The position numbers were made by a program, and so were the translations under genes. Below are positions 1-11,853 of a stretch of 64,000 nucleotides of DNA, in pieces (positions within the stretch are counted from its first letter, which is position 1; every line of letters starts with the position of its first letter). Below the pieces are notes generated by a model. The model was given only the letters and a program-made list of their open reading frames with translations. It had not been told where the DNA came from and made no database searches. The stretch is from Leucaena leucocephala (Eukaryota; Streptophyta; Magnoliopsida; Fabales; Fabaceae): the NCBI GenBank assembly GCA_037074615.1, contig CM073515.1, positions 15,089,001-15,153,000 of the forward strand, read 5' to 3'.

Positions 1-32
1 ATTGGCAAAGGGATAAAGAATGAGCTAAATTA

Positions 33-686
33 GTCTTTTTGGTATGTAGCATTAGAAAAACTTTGAGATTGGGCAATACTATATAGGTGGGATTAGGCAA
101 TCCCACCTCCCCTCTGGGTATTGCAATCTCAATCATGTGATTGAAATTTGTTAAGACAAACATATTCTTGAAAATACAATTTTAGACAAAATTACCCTTA
201 TCATAGATTTATCTTTCCTTCTCCACTTACCTGAGCATGTCTTTCTTCGAGCGGTCGAAGCTCACCAGAACTCTAATGACCCCTATCTCCACTTAGCCAT
301 TGCCTAACTTCTTCTACAACGACCACAAACACTTCGTCATCATTGAGGCATTCACCAATGTCACCATCGGTTCCACCTGTAGCAGTATCGTGACCACCAC
401 ATCTAGAGGTCTCATCCAAGAAATTCGATTTCCTCCAATTTAGTATTTGCCCCCATCTTGGCCTTTACGACGGCTTTACTAGTTGGGGTTTAGGGCAAGG
501 AGTAATATTGGTCTTTTTCATAATTTATGGTTAATTATAAAATAAAATTAATAAAATCATTCCCTTCAAATATTGCTTCATACTAAACATAATTTTAAAA
601 TTTTAAAGGTCCATTCTCACTCCTACTCCTACTCCCAGTCCCAATATCAATCTATCAAAATCTAGTGATGTATACCAAACATGACT
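33..686. mobile_element. MITE-like element with imperfect terminal inverted repeats (PIF/Harbinger-like candidate)
   Basis: The left end reads GTCTTTTTGGTATG and the reverse complement of the right end reads AGTCATGTTTGGTATA. Similarity continues inward (GCATTAG against TCACTAG). The trinucleotide TTA flanks both sides (30-32 and 687-689), as PIF/Harbinger insertions do. No transposase is present. The interior at about 225-480 is clearly richer in G+C than its surroundings and contains a short open stretch on the plus strand that I do not recognise, possibly captured host sequence. The ends are imperfect and the TSD is only 3 bp, so superfamily assignment is tentative. Confidence 0.5.
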
Positions 687-3610
687 TTAGCATTTTATAT
701 ATAATTTTAATTATTTTTAAATATTTAAAATACCTAAAAAATTATTTAAAATATTTATTTGACCATATCTGTTTTAAATAAAAATACTTAAAAAAATTAA
801 AATATTTATCTAACAATATACTTTTTAAATAAAAAGTTTAAAATACTTAAAATTACACATTGAGTGCTAAGCGTTATTTTTTAAATGATATGATATATAA
901 TAAAATATAAAAATTATGATATGTAAAAAATCGTGTACTTTAATAGTAACTTTAACAGTAGAGGATTGATAATCAAAATATAAAATATTAGAGTTGTTAA
1001 CTGAAACTTTTTAAGTTTAAAGAGGTGATATGCAACTCGTTCAAAATTCAAGTTTGTGGGTTTTTTGTATTTTATTCTAATAATTATAAGATGATGATGA
1101 CGACGACAACAATAATAAATTGAGTAATGTAGAATAATACAAGAAGCATACTCGATTAAGGGAAAAACTTAAATGCTCAAAAGGAGATTAACTAAAGTAG
1201 ATTGGTTCAGTGATCATGCTCTCAAGTTAAGATTTATTTAACTTATCTACATCAAACTTCATATTCAAATCGTTGTCAAATAATTTGTTTTTTCTTTTTG
1301 ATTTACTTTGTAAAACAAACTTTAAATTTTTTTGTCATCAAAACATAGACTCTAATTAAAAGAAGGGCAAATGTGTAAAAATATCTATAGGCATATTTTG
1401 GGTAAAACTTGATGAGTATTTTTATACCTTTACCCTTAAAATAATATGAAACATAAGACTAAAAAAGAATAGGGAAGGGGTCTATAATAAGTCCTATTAT
1501 TTATATGCCACAAATAAGGTTTTTTATTTTAAATTATGTAAAAAAAAGGAGGAAAATGAGTTTAGTTGAACTTATACTTGAACGAATTAAGTCAAATTAA
1601 ATTAATAAGTCCTCCAAATAAGACATTTAAACTTCAACCGTTAATTAAGACCGTTCCCACTTCTAAATACTAACTAATTTGATAATTTTGAAAGTTCAAA
1701 ATATTGACCAAAACGAATGATGAGAAAGAGTGGGGACCAAATAGATAATGAGAGAAATCCCGTGTGGTTCGAGAAAAATAATCTCAGAAATAGTACAAGA
1801 AACTAGTTGCCAAGCAGATTCTTCTTTGTTCTTTTTCCTCATCTTTTCAATATTTTTTTCATGCAATCGAATGTGATGAACAAAGAAAAAGAAGCAAATA
1901 TTTGTGTTATTTATTTTTTTGTTTTGTACGAGTTGATTTTTCTTTGTACTCTTTTGATTGACTATATCTGTTCATGTTCTACGAAGTTGCCTTCATTTAT
2001 TCACCATCGGGCATATCTTTAAAATGTAGAATATGTATTATGCTTACAATTGACTTAAATTGTCCCCATTCAGTTTGCACCGATCCAAATTAAATCTGTA
2101 TGTTTAATAAGATTTTTAGTTTTAAAATAAACAAGATATATACATCTTACCAAGAAAAACATGATATATATATATATATATACACACACACGCACAAAAT
2201 AATAGCAATCTTCAATGATTTAAGCCTAAGAGAAAATTTAATAAAATACACTTTTTTTTTTACAAAAACACCCTCATTTTCTATTTCCCTATAATAAAAA
2301 AAATGAGTTGTAAATTAATATTTAGCAACTTTTAAATTAGAGAAAATTAGTAATGACTAGAAATGAGAAAAGCTTCGACAGCTCAATTTTTCATTTTTTA
2401 TTACATAAGACATATGAATTACAAATTAAATCTTAGCAAGTTTCTTTGTTTTTTTTTTGGGCATCAACCCTTAGCAAGTTCTAAATAAAAAGAAAAGTAC
2501 CAAATCACTTGAAGTGGAAAAATTTGTCTAGTTAAATATTTTTCTTTCAATCATAACAGGGTGAATATGTATTAAAAATTAATGCTTAATGATAACCCAG
2601 GGAAATTTATGTCATTTCATCGCATTTCCTACTCTTTCACATAATTTTTGGTTTGAATTGTGCAAAATCTAAATATATACAAAGGAAAATGTGCATTGAG
2701 ACACTCATACTAAACTCATGGAAATTTTTGGTTTAAATGTTAATATTTTGGTTTATTTCGAATAATTGAAGATTTTACAATTTCTCTCGTGTATGAAGGT
2801 TGGTTTGAGGATTTTGGTAACATTGATGGGTTGGAAGGAAGACGGAAGCATCTAGGAGTAATCTTGAAGATTGAGGCTAAAGAAGAGCCTCACCACGACA
2901 AACACCTTTCGCAGTTGCCAATAAGGCCAATTTTGAAGGGAGACTGTGTGTCATTCGCCGTGATCACTGGTACTTTTGCCACGACAAACACACCAATATC
3001 CTAAAAATGCCCTCTACGAGGAAAAACTGTAGCTATGTGTTTTGACTTCTGATGCAACAACAAAGTTTGAAATATGGGAGCTTCACACTTTGTGACATTT
3101 TGGAGCTGGTTTTAACAAGGTTTTAAAGATTTTGAAGATTTGGGAGCTTGGGAGTGGATTTTGAAGACACTTGAGATCCACATTTTGTGTTTTTTTTTTC
3201 CCTATCTTCTTTTCGTTTCTACTTTATTCAATGTAAATGGACCAAATTATCTTGTATAGTTTTGGTTCTTTCATGACTATGAGTAGCCAAACATTTCCTT
3301 CAAGGATTATTTCAACCCATTGTATAACTTTAAGGCTTCGTTTTGTTCCTCTCTTTTAGTTGTTAATGATAATTATGTGCTGATCTAATCTTATAATTAC
3401 TGCTTTTAAGCGTTTGGCCGCCATTTATATTGTTTTATTTATTTAAATTATGCTTGATAAAGATAATTTAAATGTATAATTTAGGTAAAATCATGCTTGA
3501 CTTGAAGTTTGTTGATTAAATGGATAGTTTATTAATTTAAATGCATAATTTAAGTTCATTTATCAAATATATATATAGTTTACTAAGGTCTGATAATTTC
3601 TAATTCTGTA
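687..3610. other. Gene-free AT-rich stretch
   Basis: No convincing gene is visible. A 71-codon open frame at 2789-3004 and the following segment to about 3400 have a higher G+C content and could be an old retrotransposon 3' remnant, but I find no diagnostic domain. The rest is AT-rich intergenic sequence with homopolymer runs. Confidence 0.6.
2164..2195. repeat. Compound (AT)n(AC)n microsatellite
   Basis: A run of AT dinucleotides passes directly into AC dinucleotides with a single interrupting CG. It is a simple-sequence repeat with no coding meaning. Confidence 0.9.
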
Positions 3611-3689
3611 TGTAATGGCCTAAGAAATTACAAAGATATAAAAACAATTTAATAAGGTATATATATTAGTTATTGCAATGAAATCATAG

Positions 3690-3757
3690 AAGGAATGGAG
3701 TAGTCGAGTGGTTGGGGATGGAGGGGTTAACATTAGGGTACAGAGTTCGCATCCCAG
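3690..3757 (+). other. tRNA-like segment with Pol III A-box and B-box resemblance
   Basis: TAGTCGAGTGG (3701-3711) resembles an A box and GAGTTCGCATCCC (3743-3755) resembles a B box at tRNA-like spacing. No cloverleaf or anticodon arm can be built, so this is not a tRNA gene. It could be a SINE head or a tRNA-like piece inside the surrounding LTR. Confidence 0.3.
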
Positions 3758-4113
3758 TGGCTGGAAAAATGTGGGGTTTTATTTTCCTAGACGTGAAATT
3801 ACTAAATTGCCCTTCTATTGTATTTTTAAATTCCTGTCACCTTCTTCCTCATTTTGCCAGCTACCCAAGAGTGAGAGCTCTGTGAGAGAGAGACGGAGGC
3901 TCTGCGTTGGTGGGACTTATCGCTGCTATGATCACCGTTTTCTGTCATCTGAATTGCAGCAGAAGAGTGATGGCGAGATTTAATGAGAGAGGCAGAGGCA
4001 ACGACAGGAGCTTGATCGCGATAGTGGTCGTGTCCGTGTAGGACGTCGTCAGAGCTTGGATAGTGTACGTCGGAATGGATTCCAACTGAGGTAAGCCTTC
4101 TCAATGTCTTCCT

Positions 4114-4577
4114 TGTTAGAAAATAAACATCCCAATATAATCAATCCAGATTAACAATACTCAACTATAAAACCTATATGAGATACATCGGAAGACTTAA
4201 AGTTACATCTTGCCATTAGCTTAATTGATCTAAGGAGAACTGAGATCCCAATAGGATACCTGTCAAACAAGGAACACTGTCAGATAAATAACAGGTCTTC
4301 CAGCTAGTGATTAGGTATAGTGATGTCAACTTATTTTCAGCCGTCACTAGTGGGGAACCTTAAGAAGCGAGCTGAGAATAGGATTTCGCTCTAGACTCAG
4401 AAAAGAGATATCACAAAGTGAATTGTTAATTTCCACCATCAGAAAATTAACCTTAAATAAACTGAGTCAATAACCCATCTTGGACTAGGCCCAATGACTA
4501 TGGGCCACACTAAAAAATATTTATTAATTATCCTAATTAATATCTAAATAGGTTATAATAATAATAAATATCCAACA
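4114..4577 (-). repeat. Copia 1 LTR (3' LTR in element orientation)
   Basis: 464 bp, TGTTAG...CCAACA on the plus strand, closely matching 12180-12650. The outer flank TTCCT is the target-site duplication. Confidence 0.95.
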
Positions 4578-4588
4578 TTCTCCCACTT
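4578..4588 (-). other. Polypurine tract of copia 1
   Basis: On the minus strand AAGTGGGAGAA abuts the 3' LTR start TGTTGG. This is the usual plant copia plus-strand primer site. Confidence 0.85.
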
Positions 4589-4864
4589 GGCCCGTATACT
4601 TAATGTCATTGCCCTGTCTAGGTAAACTGATATCATGCTACAAGAATCAAGGCGATAAGTCCCCTTTTATCAGGTATTACCTTCCAAGTATTACAGGTAG
4701 CACCATCACTTAATGGGTATCACATGAACTCAATGTTCATAGGTTCCTGTCTCAATGTTTATCAATTTCAATAACACAAAATGTATACAATCACAAATTA
4801 AAATGATAAACCACAAAATATAATTTCATTGCTCATACCTCCACTAATCAAAAGTAGGACGAAG

Positions 4865-6822
4865 TGTAAGGAATTGAAAGACACGCAGCGGAAATTATCT
4901 TAAAAAATTTTTCATTCCTTGTCAGGATCTACCATATGTGTTTAAGTCAAGTGGGAAGAAGCATTACCCTCAGTGTGTCTCAGCGACTTCCACAGCTTTC
5001 GGTCACGACGTTCACAGCTTCCCTCTGCGGCTCGTGCTCCCTTTCTGATCACAAGAAGTCGATGACTCAGGTCAGCTTCCTCTACTGGTATCCACACGAA
5101 CAACTTTTCAACCACGAACGACGTGCTAGCGTCTCTTGTCCCTCCAGGGCTTTCTTAAGAGTTCGTCCTCTCCGTCTCTATTTCGGCAGTTTCTTATCTG
5201 CAAACCTTTTGCAGAGTCCCCTTCGGCCTTTCTGTGTTCTATGTGTGTGTCTATTCCAAAACGTAGCTCCTAATATTATATATATAGGATGCTCTGCGTT
5301 TTCCCTAACCGAAAAGGATTTTAGGAGTTAATCTTATATTAATTTCGAAAAATAATACAATATCATATATTGTATAATTTTATAAGAAACTAATTAAATA
5401 AATAATATTAAATCCGTCCCACAGATCTAATTACCTATTTATTTAACTTTAAATAAAGATGAGACTGAACTATATTTGATTTATTCTCATAAAACAAATT
5501 TGAGATATCCTATCAATTTGAATTTCAAATTCAAACATGATAGGGATTTAATTAATCCTTAAAATTAAATCTTATAAATATCTCTTATATGAGATATCCT
5601 ATCAATTTGAATTTCGAATTCAAACGTGATAGAGATTTAATTTATCCTTATAAATTAAATCTTATAAATATCTCTTATATGAGATATCCTATCAATTTGA
5701 ATTTCGAATTCAAACGTGATAGAGATTTAATTTATCCTTATAAATTAAATCTTATAAATATCTCTTATATGAGATATTCTATCAATTTGAATTTCGAATT
5801 CAAACGTGATAGGGATTTAATTTATCCTTATAAATTAAATCTCATATATTTCATATATATAATATATATATACGAATTTATATATATACGAATATAAATA
5901 TAAATAAATATATATACATTCACCTGGATCATTCATTGAATCTGGACATGTCTTAGATTCAATGAATCTGGACATTATAGCTCGTGTTGGGCTATTTTGT
6001 ATGCGACCCTGTAGGCCTATATGAAGTTGGCAGTGGGCCATTTGCTATACTAGCCCACAAGTCGCAAGCGGTCTCTAGCAAGACATAATGACTACCCAAA
6101 TCATATGAGGATCGATAAACGATGTAACCTTTTATACAACCATATCATGTCTCTTCTGTCACGCGATATTTTGGTCATGGATGAGGCATGGATGATGTCA
6201 TCCTCCTATCCCCGACCATTACTTTCTCGATCCCTGAGTAGTCTGACTATAGAAATGGAACTACCTATCCATTACAGTATGGCCATATATTTCTCAGACT
6301 CACTCATCGAGGGGCCCAGTAATATCTCTCCACGAATGTGAGGGACAAATTCCATCTTGGCCATTCACATTCCTCCGCATAAAAAACCACTAAGCCCGAA
6401 CATAGTCTTTATGATCACTCGGTCAAAAGTGACTTTTGACTAGGTCAAAGCTGAGCGTTTTGTCATGTAGGAATCCATGATGATCTCAGGTCAAAGGGCA
6501 TATTGACATGGTTTGTATATGAGAGAAGCTTATGACATTACCCATGTAGTTCTCTCATAGCGGGTCGATCCAACACCCTGTACTCTTACATGTGCTTATG
6601 ACTTTGATTTATATCTCTATACATTTTCAAAGTCATACTGGTCTTATTTCATCTGTGCTCCCACATAGATGATCGACCAGGGACATTTAGGATAATATCA
6701 TGAATTATCCAAGGATGGTCATCATAGTAAACATACAAATAATATGATAACTCAATTAATAAATTCATAAATCAATAATGTTCATAAGACAATGATTGGC
6801 CCCTAGGGCACGATTTCCAACA
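4865..6822 (-). mobile_element. Nested solo LTR, 1958 bp, second copia-like family
   Basis: The segment starts TGTAAGG and ends TTCCAACA, and is flanked on both sides by CGAAG (4860-4864, 6823-6827). It interrupts the copia 1 pol frame, which resumes at 4859 and reaches its stop at 4844-4846. On the minus strand it opens TGTTGGAAATCGTGCCC, an LTR start I recognise from long plant copia LTRs. No internal region or second LTR is present, so it is a solo LTR left by LTR-LTR recombination. It contains a ~90 bp tandem array. Orientation is inferred from the minus-strand start. Confidence 0.85.
5501..5850. repeat. Tandem array, about four ~90 bp units
   Basis: Units start at 5501, 5590, 5680 and 5770, each opening TGAGATAT and containing CAAATTCAAA- or CGAATTCAAA-like cores. 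The three later units are nearly identical and the first is more diverged. The array lies inside the nested solo LTR. The period is a multiple of three, so one frame stays open across it, but the translated peptide is only the repeat and is not evidence of a gene. Confidence 0.9.
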
Positions 6823-6827
6823 CGAAG

Positions 6828-7730
6828 TCCCATATGAGGTACATGTGTGACAAAGATGTTCGGCTTCAATCCTTTCATTAAAGGATCATCCAACATGTCC
6901 AATGTACTGATACGTTCAACAGAAACTTGGCCATCCTAAACCCTTTATCTCAAGCAAAGGAATTTAAGTTCAACAAACTTGCTGTGACTTTTATTCCTTT
7001 TATTGTTCGCTATGGTCACCGCAGCTGTGTTATCACAGTATATTTTGATTGGCTTAGAGACTGAATCCACAATCTTAAGCCCATCAATGAAATTCCTTAT
7101 CCAAATAGCTTGTGAACTTGCTTCTAAACACATAATATGCTCAGTATCATCGGTAGAAGGAGCTGTTTGAGTTTGCTTAGCGCTTCTCTACGATATAGCT
7201 CCTTCTGCCAATAGGAAGATATAACCAGATGTATACTTGTTCAAGTCTACGTATCCTCCAAGATCTGAATTTGAGTATCTAATCACATCCAAACTATCTG
7301 TTCTCTTGTATGTGAGCATGTAGTGTTTAGTGCTTTGTAGGAACCTAAACACCTTCTTTGCAGCTGTCTAATGTGCTTCCCCAGGATTACTTTGGTATCT
7401 TCCCAATATACCTATAGTAAAAGCGATGTCAGGTCTTGTACAAACCTGCGCATACATCAAGCTTCCTAGCGCTGAGGCATATAGGATCATTTCCATCTAT
7501 TTCCCGTCAAGCTCAATTTCAGGACATTGACTTAGACTAGAATTGTCTCCTTTTTAAATAGGAGCCTCGTTAGATGAACAGTTCTACATCCTAAATCGTT
7601 CAAGAATTTTAACGGTGTAAGCCTCTTGAGATAAGCCTATAAGACATTGGGTTCTATCTCTATGGATCTTTATGCCAATAACATAAGAAGCCTCACCCAT
7701 GTCTTTCATGTCAAAGCTCTTGAACAGAAA
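6828..7730 (-). pseudogene. Copia 1 RT C-terminus and RNase H, broken
   Basis: On the minus strand the translation shows copia landmarks: a LGSLMYAQ-like block, DVIRYSNSDLGG, a degraded SAKQTQT strand, CLEASSQAIWIRNF and CDNTAAV-like RNase H motifs, then VPHMGL close to the end. Stops interrupt it: W-to-stop near 7186 and 7371, another near 7534, and one after FLCLR near 6930. The last codons and the stop (4844-4846) were displaced by the nested solo LTR. Only short pieces are open (for example 6945-7133). This domain would degrade the RNA strand during reverse transcription. It is non-functional here. Confidence 0.85.
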
Positions 7731-8888
7731 CTATTTCACCTCACGTAATAGTCCCAGATCATTGGTAGCAAGTAGTATGTCATCCACATATAAAATCAAG
7801 AATATGATTTTACTCCCACTAGTCTTGTGGTATATACAGTCATCCATGATGTTCTCAACAAAATCAAATGACGTGATCACTTTATGAAACTTCAAATACC
7901 ACTGCCTTGAAGCCTGTTTTAAACTATATATTGATTTCTTCAACTTGCACACCAATTGATCTTTACCTATTACAACAAAACCCACAGGCTACTTCATGTA
8001 GACTTCTTCCTCCATTTCACCATTGAGGAAAGCAGTCTTAACATTCATCTGGTACAACTCCAGATCAAAATGGGCAACCAATGCCATGATGATACGGAAT
8101 GAATCTTTCTTAGATACAGGTGAAAATGTTTCACTATAATCGGTTCCTTCCACTTGAGTGAATCCCTTTATAACCAACCTAGCCTTGTATCTATTGATGT
8201 TTTCTTGTGAGTCTCTCTTAGTTTTGTAAACCCACTTACAACCAATGGCCTTAGACCCACTAGGCAACTTTACAAGTTCCAAAACATGGTTGTTTGCCAT
8301 GGAATTCATTTCATCAATCATAGCATCATGCCATAACTTGGAGTTCACACTCCTCACATCCTAAGTAAACGATAAAGGATCATCCTTAACACTTACATCA
8401 CAGTCAACCTCAGTAGAATACACTATATAGTCATCAGGTAATGCCGATCTTCTCTCTCTAGTTGACCTCCTCAATTCAACCTCTTGGGTTGAACCAGGTT
8501 GCTGAACAATGACATCCTCTATCACATCTTGTGGTGGTTCCACTTGTGTGATAAGTTGACTATCAGGTATGTGTCCGTCTTGTTTAGCACTGTCAACTTG
8601 AGCCACAGGGTCTACATCACGTTCAATGTCAATCCCAACAGTGGGATGAACATTGACTATTGACGTCCCCTCATGAATGATATCAGTGGTTCGCTCTATG
8701 TGATCATCCAATGGATAATCACTCCTACTAATCATATCATTCTCAAGAAACTTGGTATTCCTAGAGTCTACAAACCTTGTAGAGGGTGGAGGACAATAAA
8801 ACTTATAACCCTTAGACTTCTCCGCATAGCCTACAAAGTAAGCTCTAATGGTCTTAGGATCCAACTTCTTCTCCTGTGGATTATACAC
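7731..8888 (-). pseudogene. Copia 1 linker and reverse transcriptase, broken by in-frame stops
   Basis: Three in-frame blocks follow on the minus strand. The first (8361-8888) is the variable linker ending in an ELRRSTRERR-like motif. The second (7989-8357) is the RT palm start with GCKWVYKTKR, ARLVIKGFTQ and VKTAFLNGE. The third (7731-7985) contains SIYSLKQASRQWY and the catalytic YVDD. Stops at 8361-8363 and 7989-7991 are TAG where the family consensus expects glutamine, so CAG-to-TAG changes are likely. YVDD is intact, but the frame cannot give a full enzyme. Confidence 0.9.
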
Positions 8889-8946
8889 TTACTTCCGCAG
8901 GACAACCTCATACCTTAAAATGATTTAAACTGGGTTTTCATTCTTT

Positions 8947-9807
8947 CTAGATTTTAAAGGGTGTCTTGGACACTGCCTTTGTTGGAATCCTATTCAATAT
9001 GTATGTGGCTGTCTTAAGTGCTTCCTTCCACAGGGAAGAAGGCAGTTTAGAGCTACTCATCATACTCCTAACCATGTCCAGCAAGGTCCTATTTCTTCTC
9101 TCAGCTACACCATTCATGTCAGATGATCCAGGCATAGTGTATTGAGCCACTATACCTTGCCCTCGAAGAAATTCAGCAAATGGACCTGCTACTTGTCCTT
9201 CACTATTGTATCTGCCATAATGCTTACCACCACGGTCTGATCTCACAATCTTGATTGGTTTCCCAATCTATTTTTCTATTTCTACTTTATATTCCTTGAA
9301 AGCATCTAGTGCCTCACTTTTATTATAAAGCATGTAGACATATATGTATCGTGAGTGATCATCAATAAAGGTGATAAAGTATTTTTGACCATGCGCAGTC
9401 AAATCAAGGCAACAAATATCCGTGTGTATAATTTCTAGCAAGTCAAAACTTCTTTTAGCCCCTTTATGTGACTTATTGGTCTGCTTTCCCCTTATGTAGT
9501 CCACACAAGAATCAAACTCCAAATGGTTTAAAGATGGAAGAATTCCTTTTTTATTTAACCTTTTAATTCTGTCAACGGAGATATGATCCAATCTCCTATA
9601 CCATAGGCTATAAGAATTCTCATCGATGACACTTCTCTTAGTACCATGCGAAATAGAAAGAGATTGAGACGAATCAGAAATAATTTTAAATAAGCCATCA
9701 ATCATAACCAAATTCGCAATCAAAACTGAATTCTTTGTCAAAGTCATATGTTTCTTAGAAAGAACTAGATGATAATCAAATGGAATGAGCTTTGATATAG
9801 AAATCAA
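8947..9807 (-). pseudogene. Copia 1 pre-integrase zinc region and integrase core, degraded
   Basis: The segment begins with the GAG_pre-integrase region. LWYRRLDHIS should read LWHRRLGHIS in the family, and CVDYIRGKQ should read CxxC, so one His and one Cys of the HHCC zinc site are changed. The core retains the DDE residues: D in HTDIC, D in RSDRGG and E in GVAERRN. A TAG stop lies at 9268-9270, in frame with the next block. A frameshift separates it from the linker between 8889 and 8946. It would have inserted cDNA into host DNA. Confidence 0.9.
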
Positions 9808-10481
9808 ATTCCTCTTGTAAGAGGGAACAAAAAAACATCATAAAATTTCAAAATATTTTTATTTGAAAGATGAATGCGCAAGGTTCCAACGGCTTTCACA
9901 GGATCTCCTCTCCCATTGCCTGAAAGGACAATTTCCTCATTAGGATGTGGAGACCTGCTTGACAGAAAGCCCTGCATGGTAGTCAAAATATGGATCATCG
10001 AACCAGTGTCAATCCACCACGTGTCATCATTAACGCTAGAAAAGTTAGACTCAAAAGTAACACATGATGAAAGCATACCTCTCATCTCCATAATATATTG
10101 CCCCACATCGCCAATACCTGTAAGCCTCACAGGACATAGTTTAGACGTGATGGTACCACCTATCTGCTCGTCTGTCAGCTTGAATTGCCTATCCAAGGCT
10201 TCCATGTACCCTTTGGCTGTGTCATACTTAGGGACTGCTGCCCTAATACACCTAGAGATCCTTTGTTTGATAAGCAGAAGAGATGAGCGGTTACTCCGCT
10301 CCCACATATTATACCTTTCCTTTGCCTCTCTATTATTGGAGGTATCATTAGGTCTCGAAGGTTTATCAAACCTCAAAGCATAATCCAAGTCCAAGAAATT
10401 GAGCTGTAGCAAAACATCGTCTCTCCAATCAGTATAGTTAATGCTGCCATCTAAGATTGTTTTGTTGCTAACATAATCCAT
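9804..10481 (-). pseudogene. Copia 1 gag fused to protease by internal deletion
   Basis: The likely gag start is the ATG at 10481, giving MDYVSNKTILDG; the frame stays open upstream to 10565 but that part looks non-coding. The N-terminal gag body (UBN2/DUF4219-like, W at DWRDDV, KGYMEALDRQ) runs to about MEMRGM. It then jumps straight to the protease block WWIDTGSMIHI. The C-terminal half of gag and the CCHC zinc knuckle are missing, so an internal deletion is inferred. The protease active-site DTG is visible. The frame changes near 9804 into the next block. Confidence 0.85.
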
Positions 10482-11809
10482 AATCCTGGGGGCAACAATC
10501 GGATCTGCAAAATAAGAACATACAAACTCACAAATAAGGTCACAGAAAGAATTTAAAGCAATCACAAGTTACTGTGCCATGCATGCATACTTAGCTCAAA
10601 TGTAGCATGCAAGCAGTATAAATATGTATCACTAATGTCTACCTGTGGGCAAAGACATTAGCATAGCCAGGTATTTATCTCAAATTGTGGAATTAGAATG
10701 CATTCGTAATTTCTTAATACCTGTGGGTTAATTAGAAAATAACGAGGCTATTCTATCCTACCATAATTAAATATACAATTATGAGATATCTATCAGTGGG
10801 CCAAGATAAATCATAACTATACATTTAATTATAAATGATATTTCAAATCCATATGTGATTAATGAATGCATGCAACAAATTCAATAAACAAGGATGATGT
10901 GGCTACTCCTCAAAAAATTGCACGCTAACCACAAATATCATTCATATGCATTGAAAATCTAAATATGCACAATTTAATGGAGAAATTAATTCTCCCCTAA
11001 TTAAATGTACAATCATGATATATCTACCTGTGGGTAAAGATAATTCATAACTATACATTTAATTATTATTGATATTTTAAATCCATATGTGATTAATTAA
11101 TGCACGCAACAAAATTAAATAAGGATGCTGTGGCTACTCCTCACAAAACTGCATGATAATCACAAATATCAATAACGTGCACATAAATCCAAATATGCAC
11201 AACATAATGGAGCATTTAATAAATTAATTTAATCAATAAAAGTGACTAAATAATTTAATTAAAATTCTCCCACTATTTCATACACCCAAAAATGTCTAAC
11301 AAATTAATTTCAACTCAAAAGGTTTTTACAAAAATTAAACAGTTAATTTAATTGTTGAGGGAGAAATTAAAAATAAAATAGACAATTAAATAATATAAAA
11401 ATTAAAATTTATAAATTCTTTTTTCTAAAATCTAAAATAATAGAGAAATTAATTTGAACATTTATTGTGCATGAAAATAGTAATTTTGGTTTTCTAGAAA
11501 AATCAAATTAATTGGCCAAAAATAATTTTCTAGAAATAAAACCAAATGACCCATATATAAAAGTCTAAAAACTAGGGCCCAAAATAATTTCCAGGAACAA
11601 AAACTCAAATCAGGCCCAAAAAAAAAAACAGATCCAGAAAGCCAACCAAATATATATACATATATTTTTTCATAACCCAGGGAAAAGGAAAAAAAATAAT
11701 AAAAAGAAAATGGAACGTTGACAGCCCAATGCTTTCCCCAAGCTCTTCTTAGCAAAAATAATATAATAATAATAGTAAATCGACCCCTGAACATGCAGCA
11801 GCCAACCAA

Positions 11810-11853
<44 letters not shown>

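Noticed and set aside
3690..3757. tRNA gene
   Set aside because: A- and B-box-like words are present but no cloverleaf, anticodon arm or acceptor pairing can be drawn.
5501..5850. Regular repeats that could suggest a CRISPR array
   Set aside because: Units are contiguous 90 bp tandem copies with no distinct spacers, in a plant genome.
5589..5897. 102-codon open frame made of a repeating peptide
   Set aside because: It is the ~90 bp tandem array read through because the period is divisible by three; it lies inside a solo LTR.
9874..10383. 169-codon plus-strand open frame
   Set aside because: It is antisense to the copia gag-protease frame, which carries recognisable domains.
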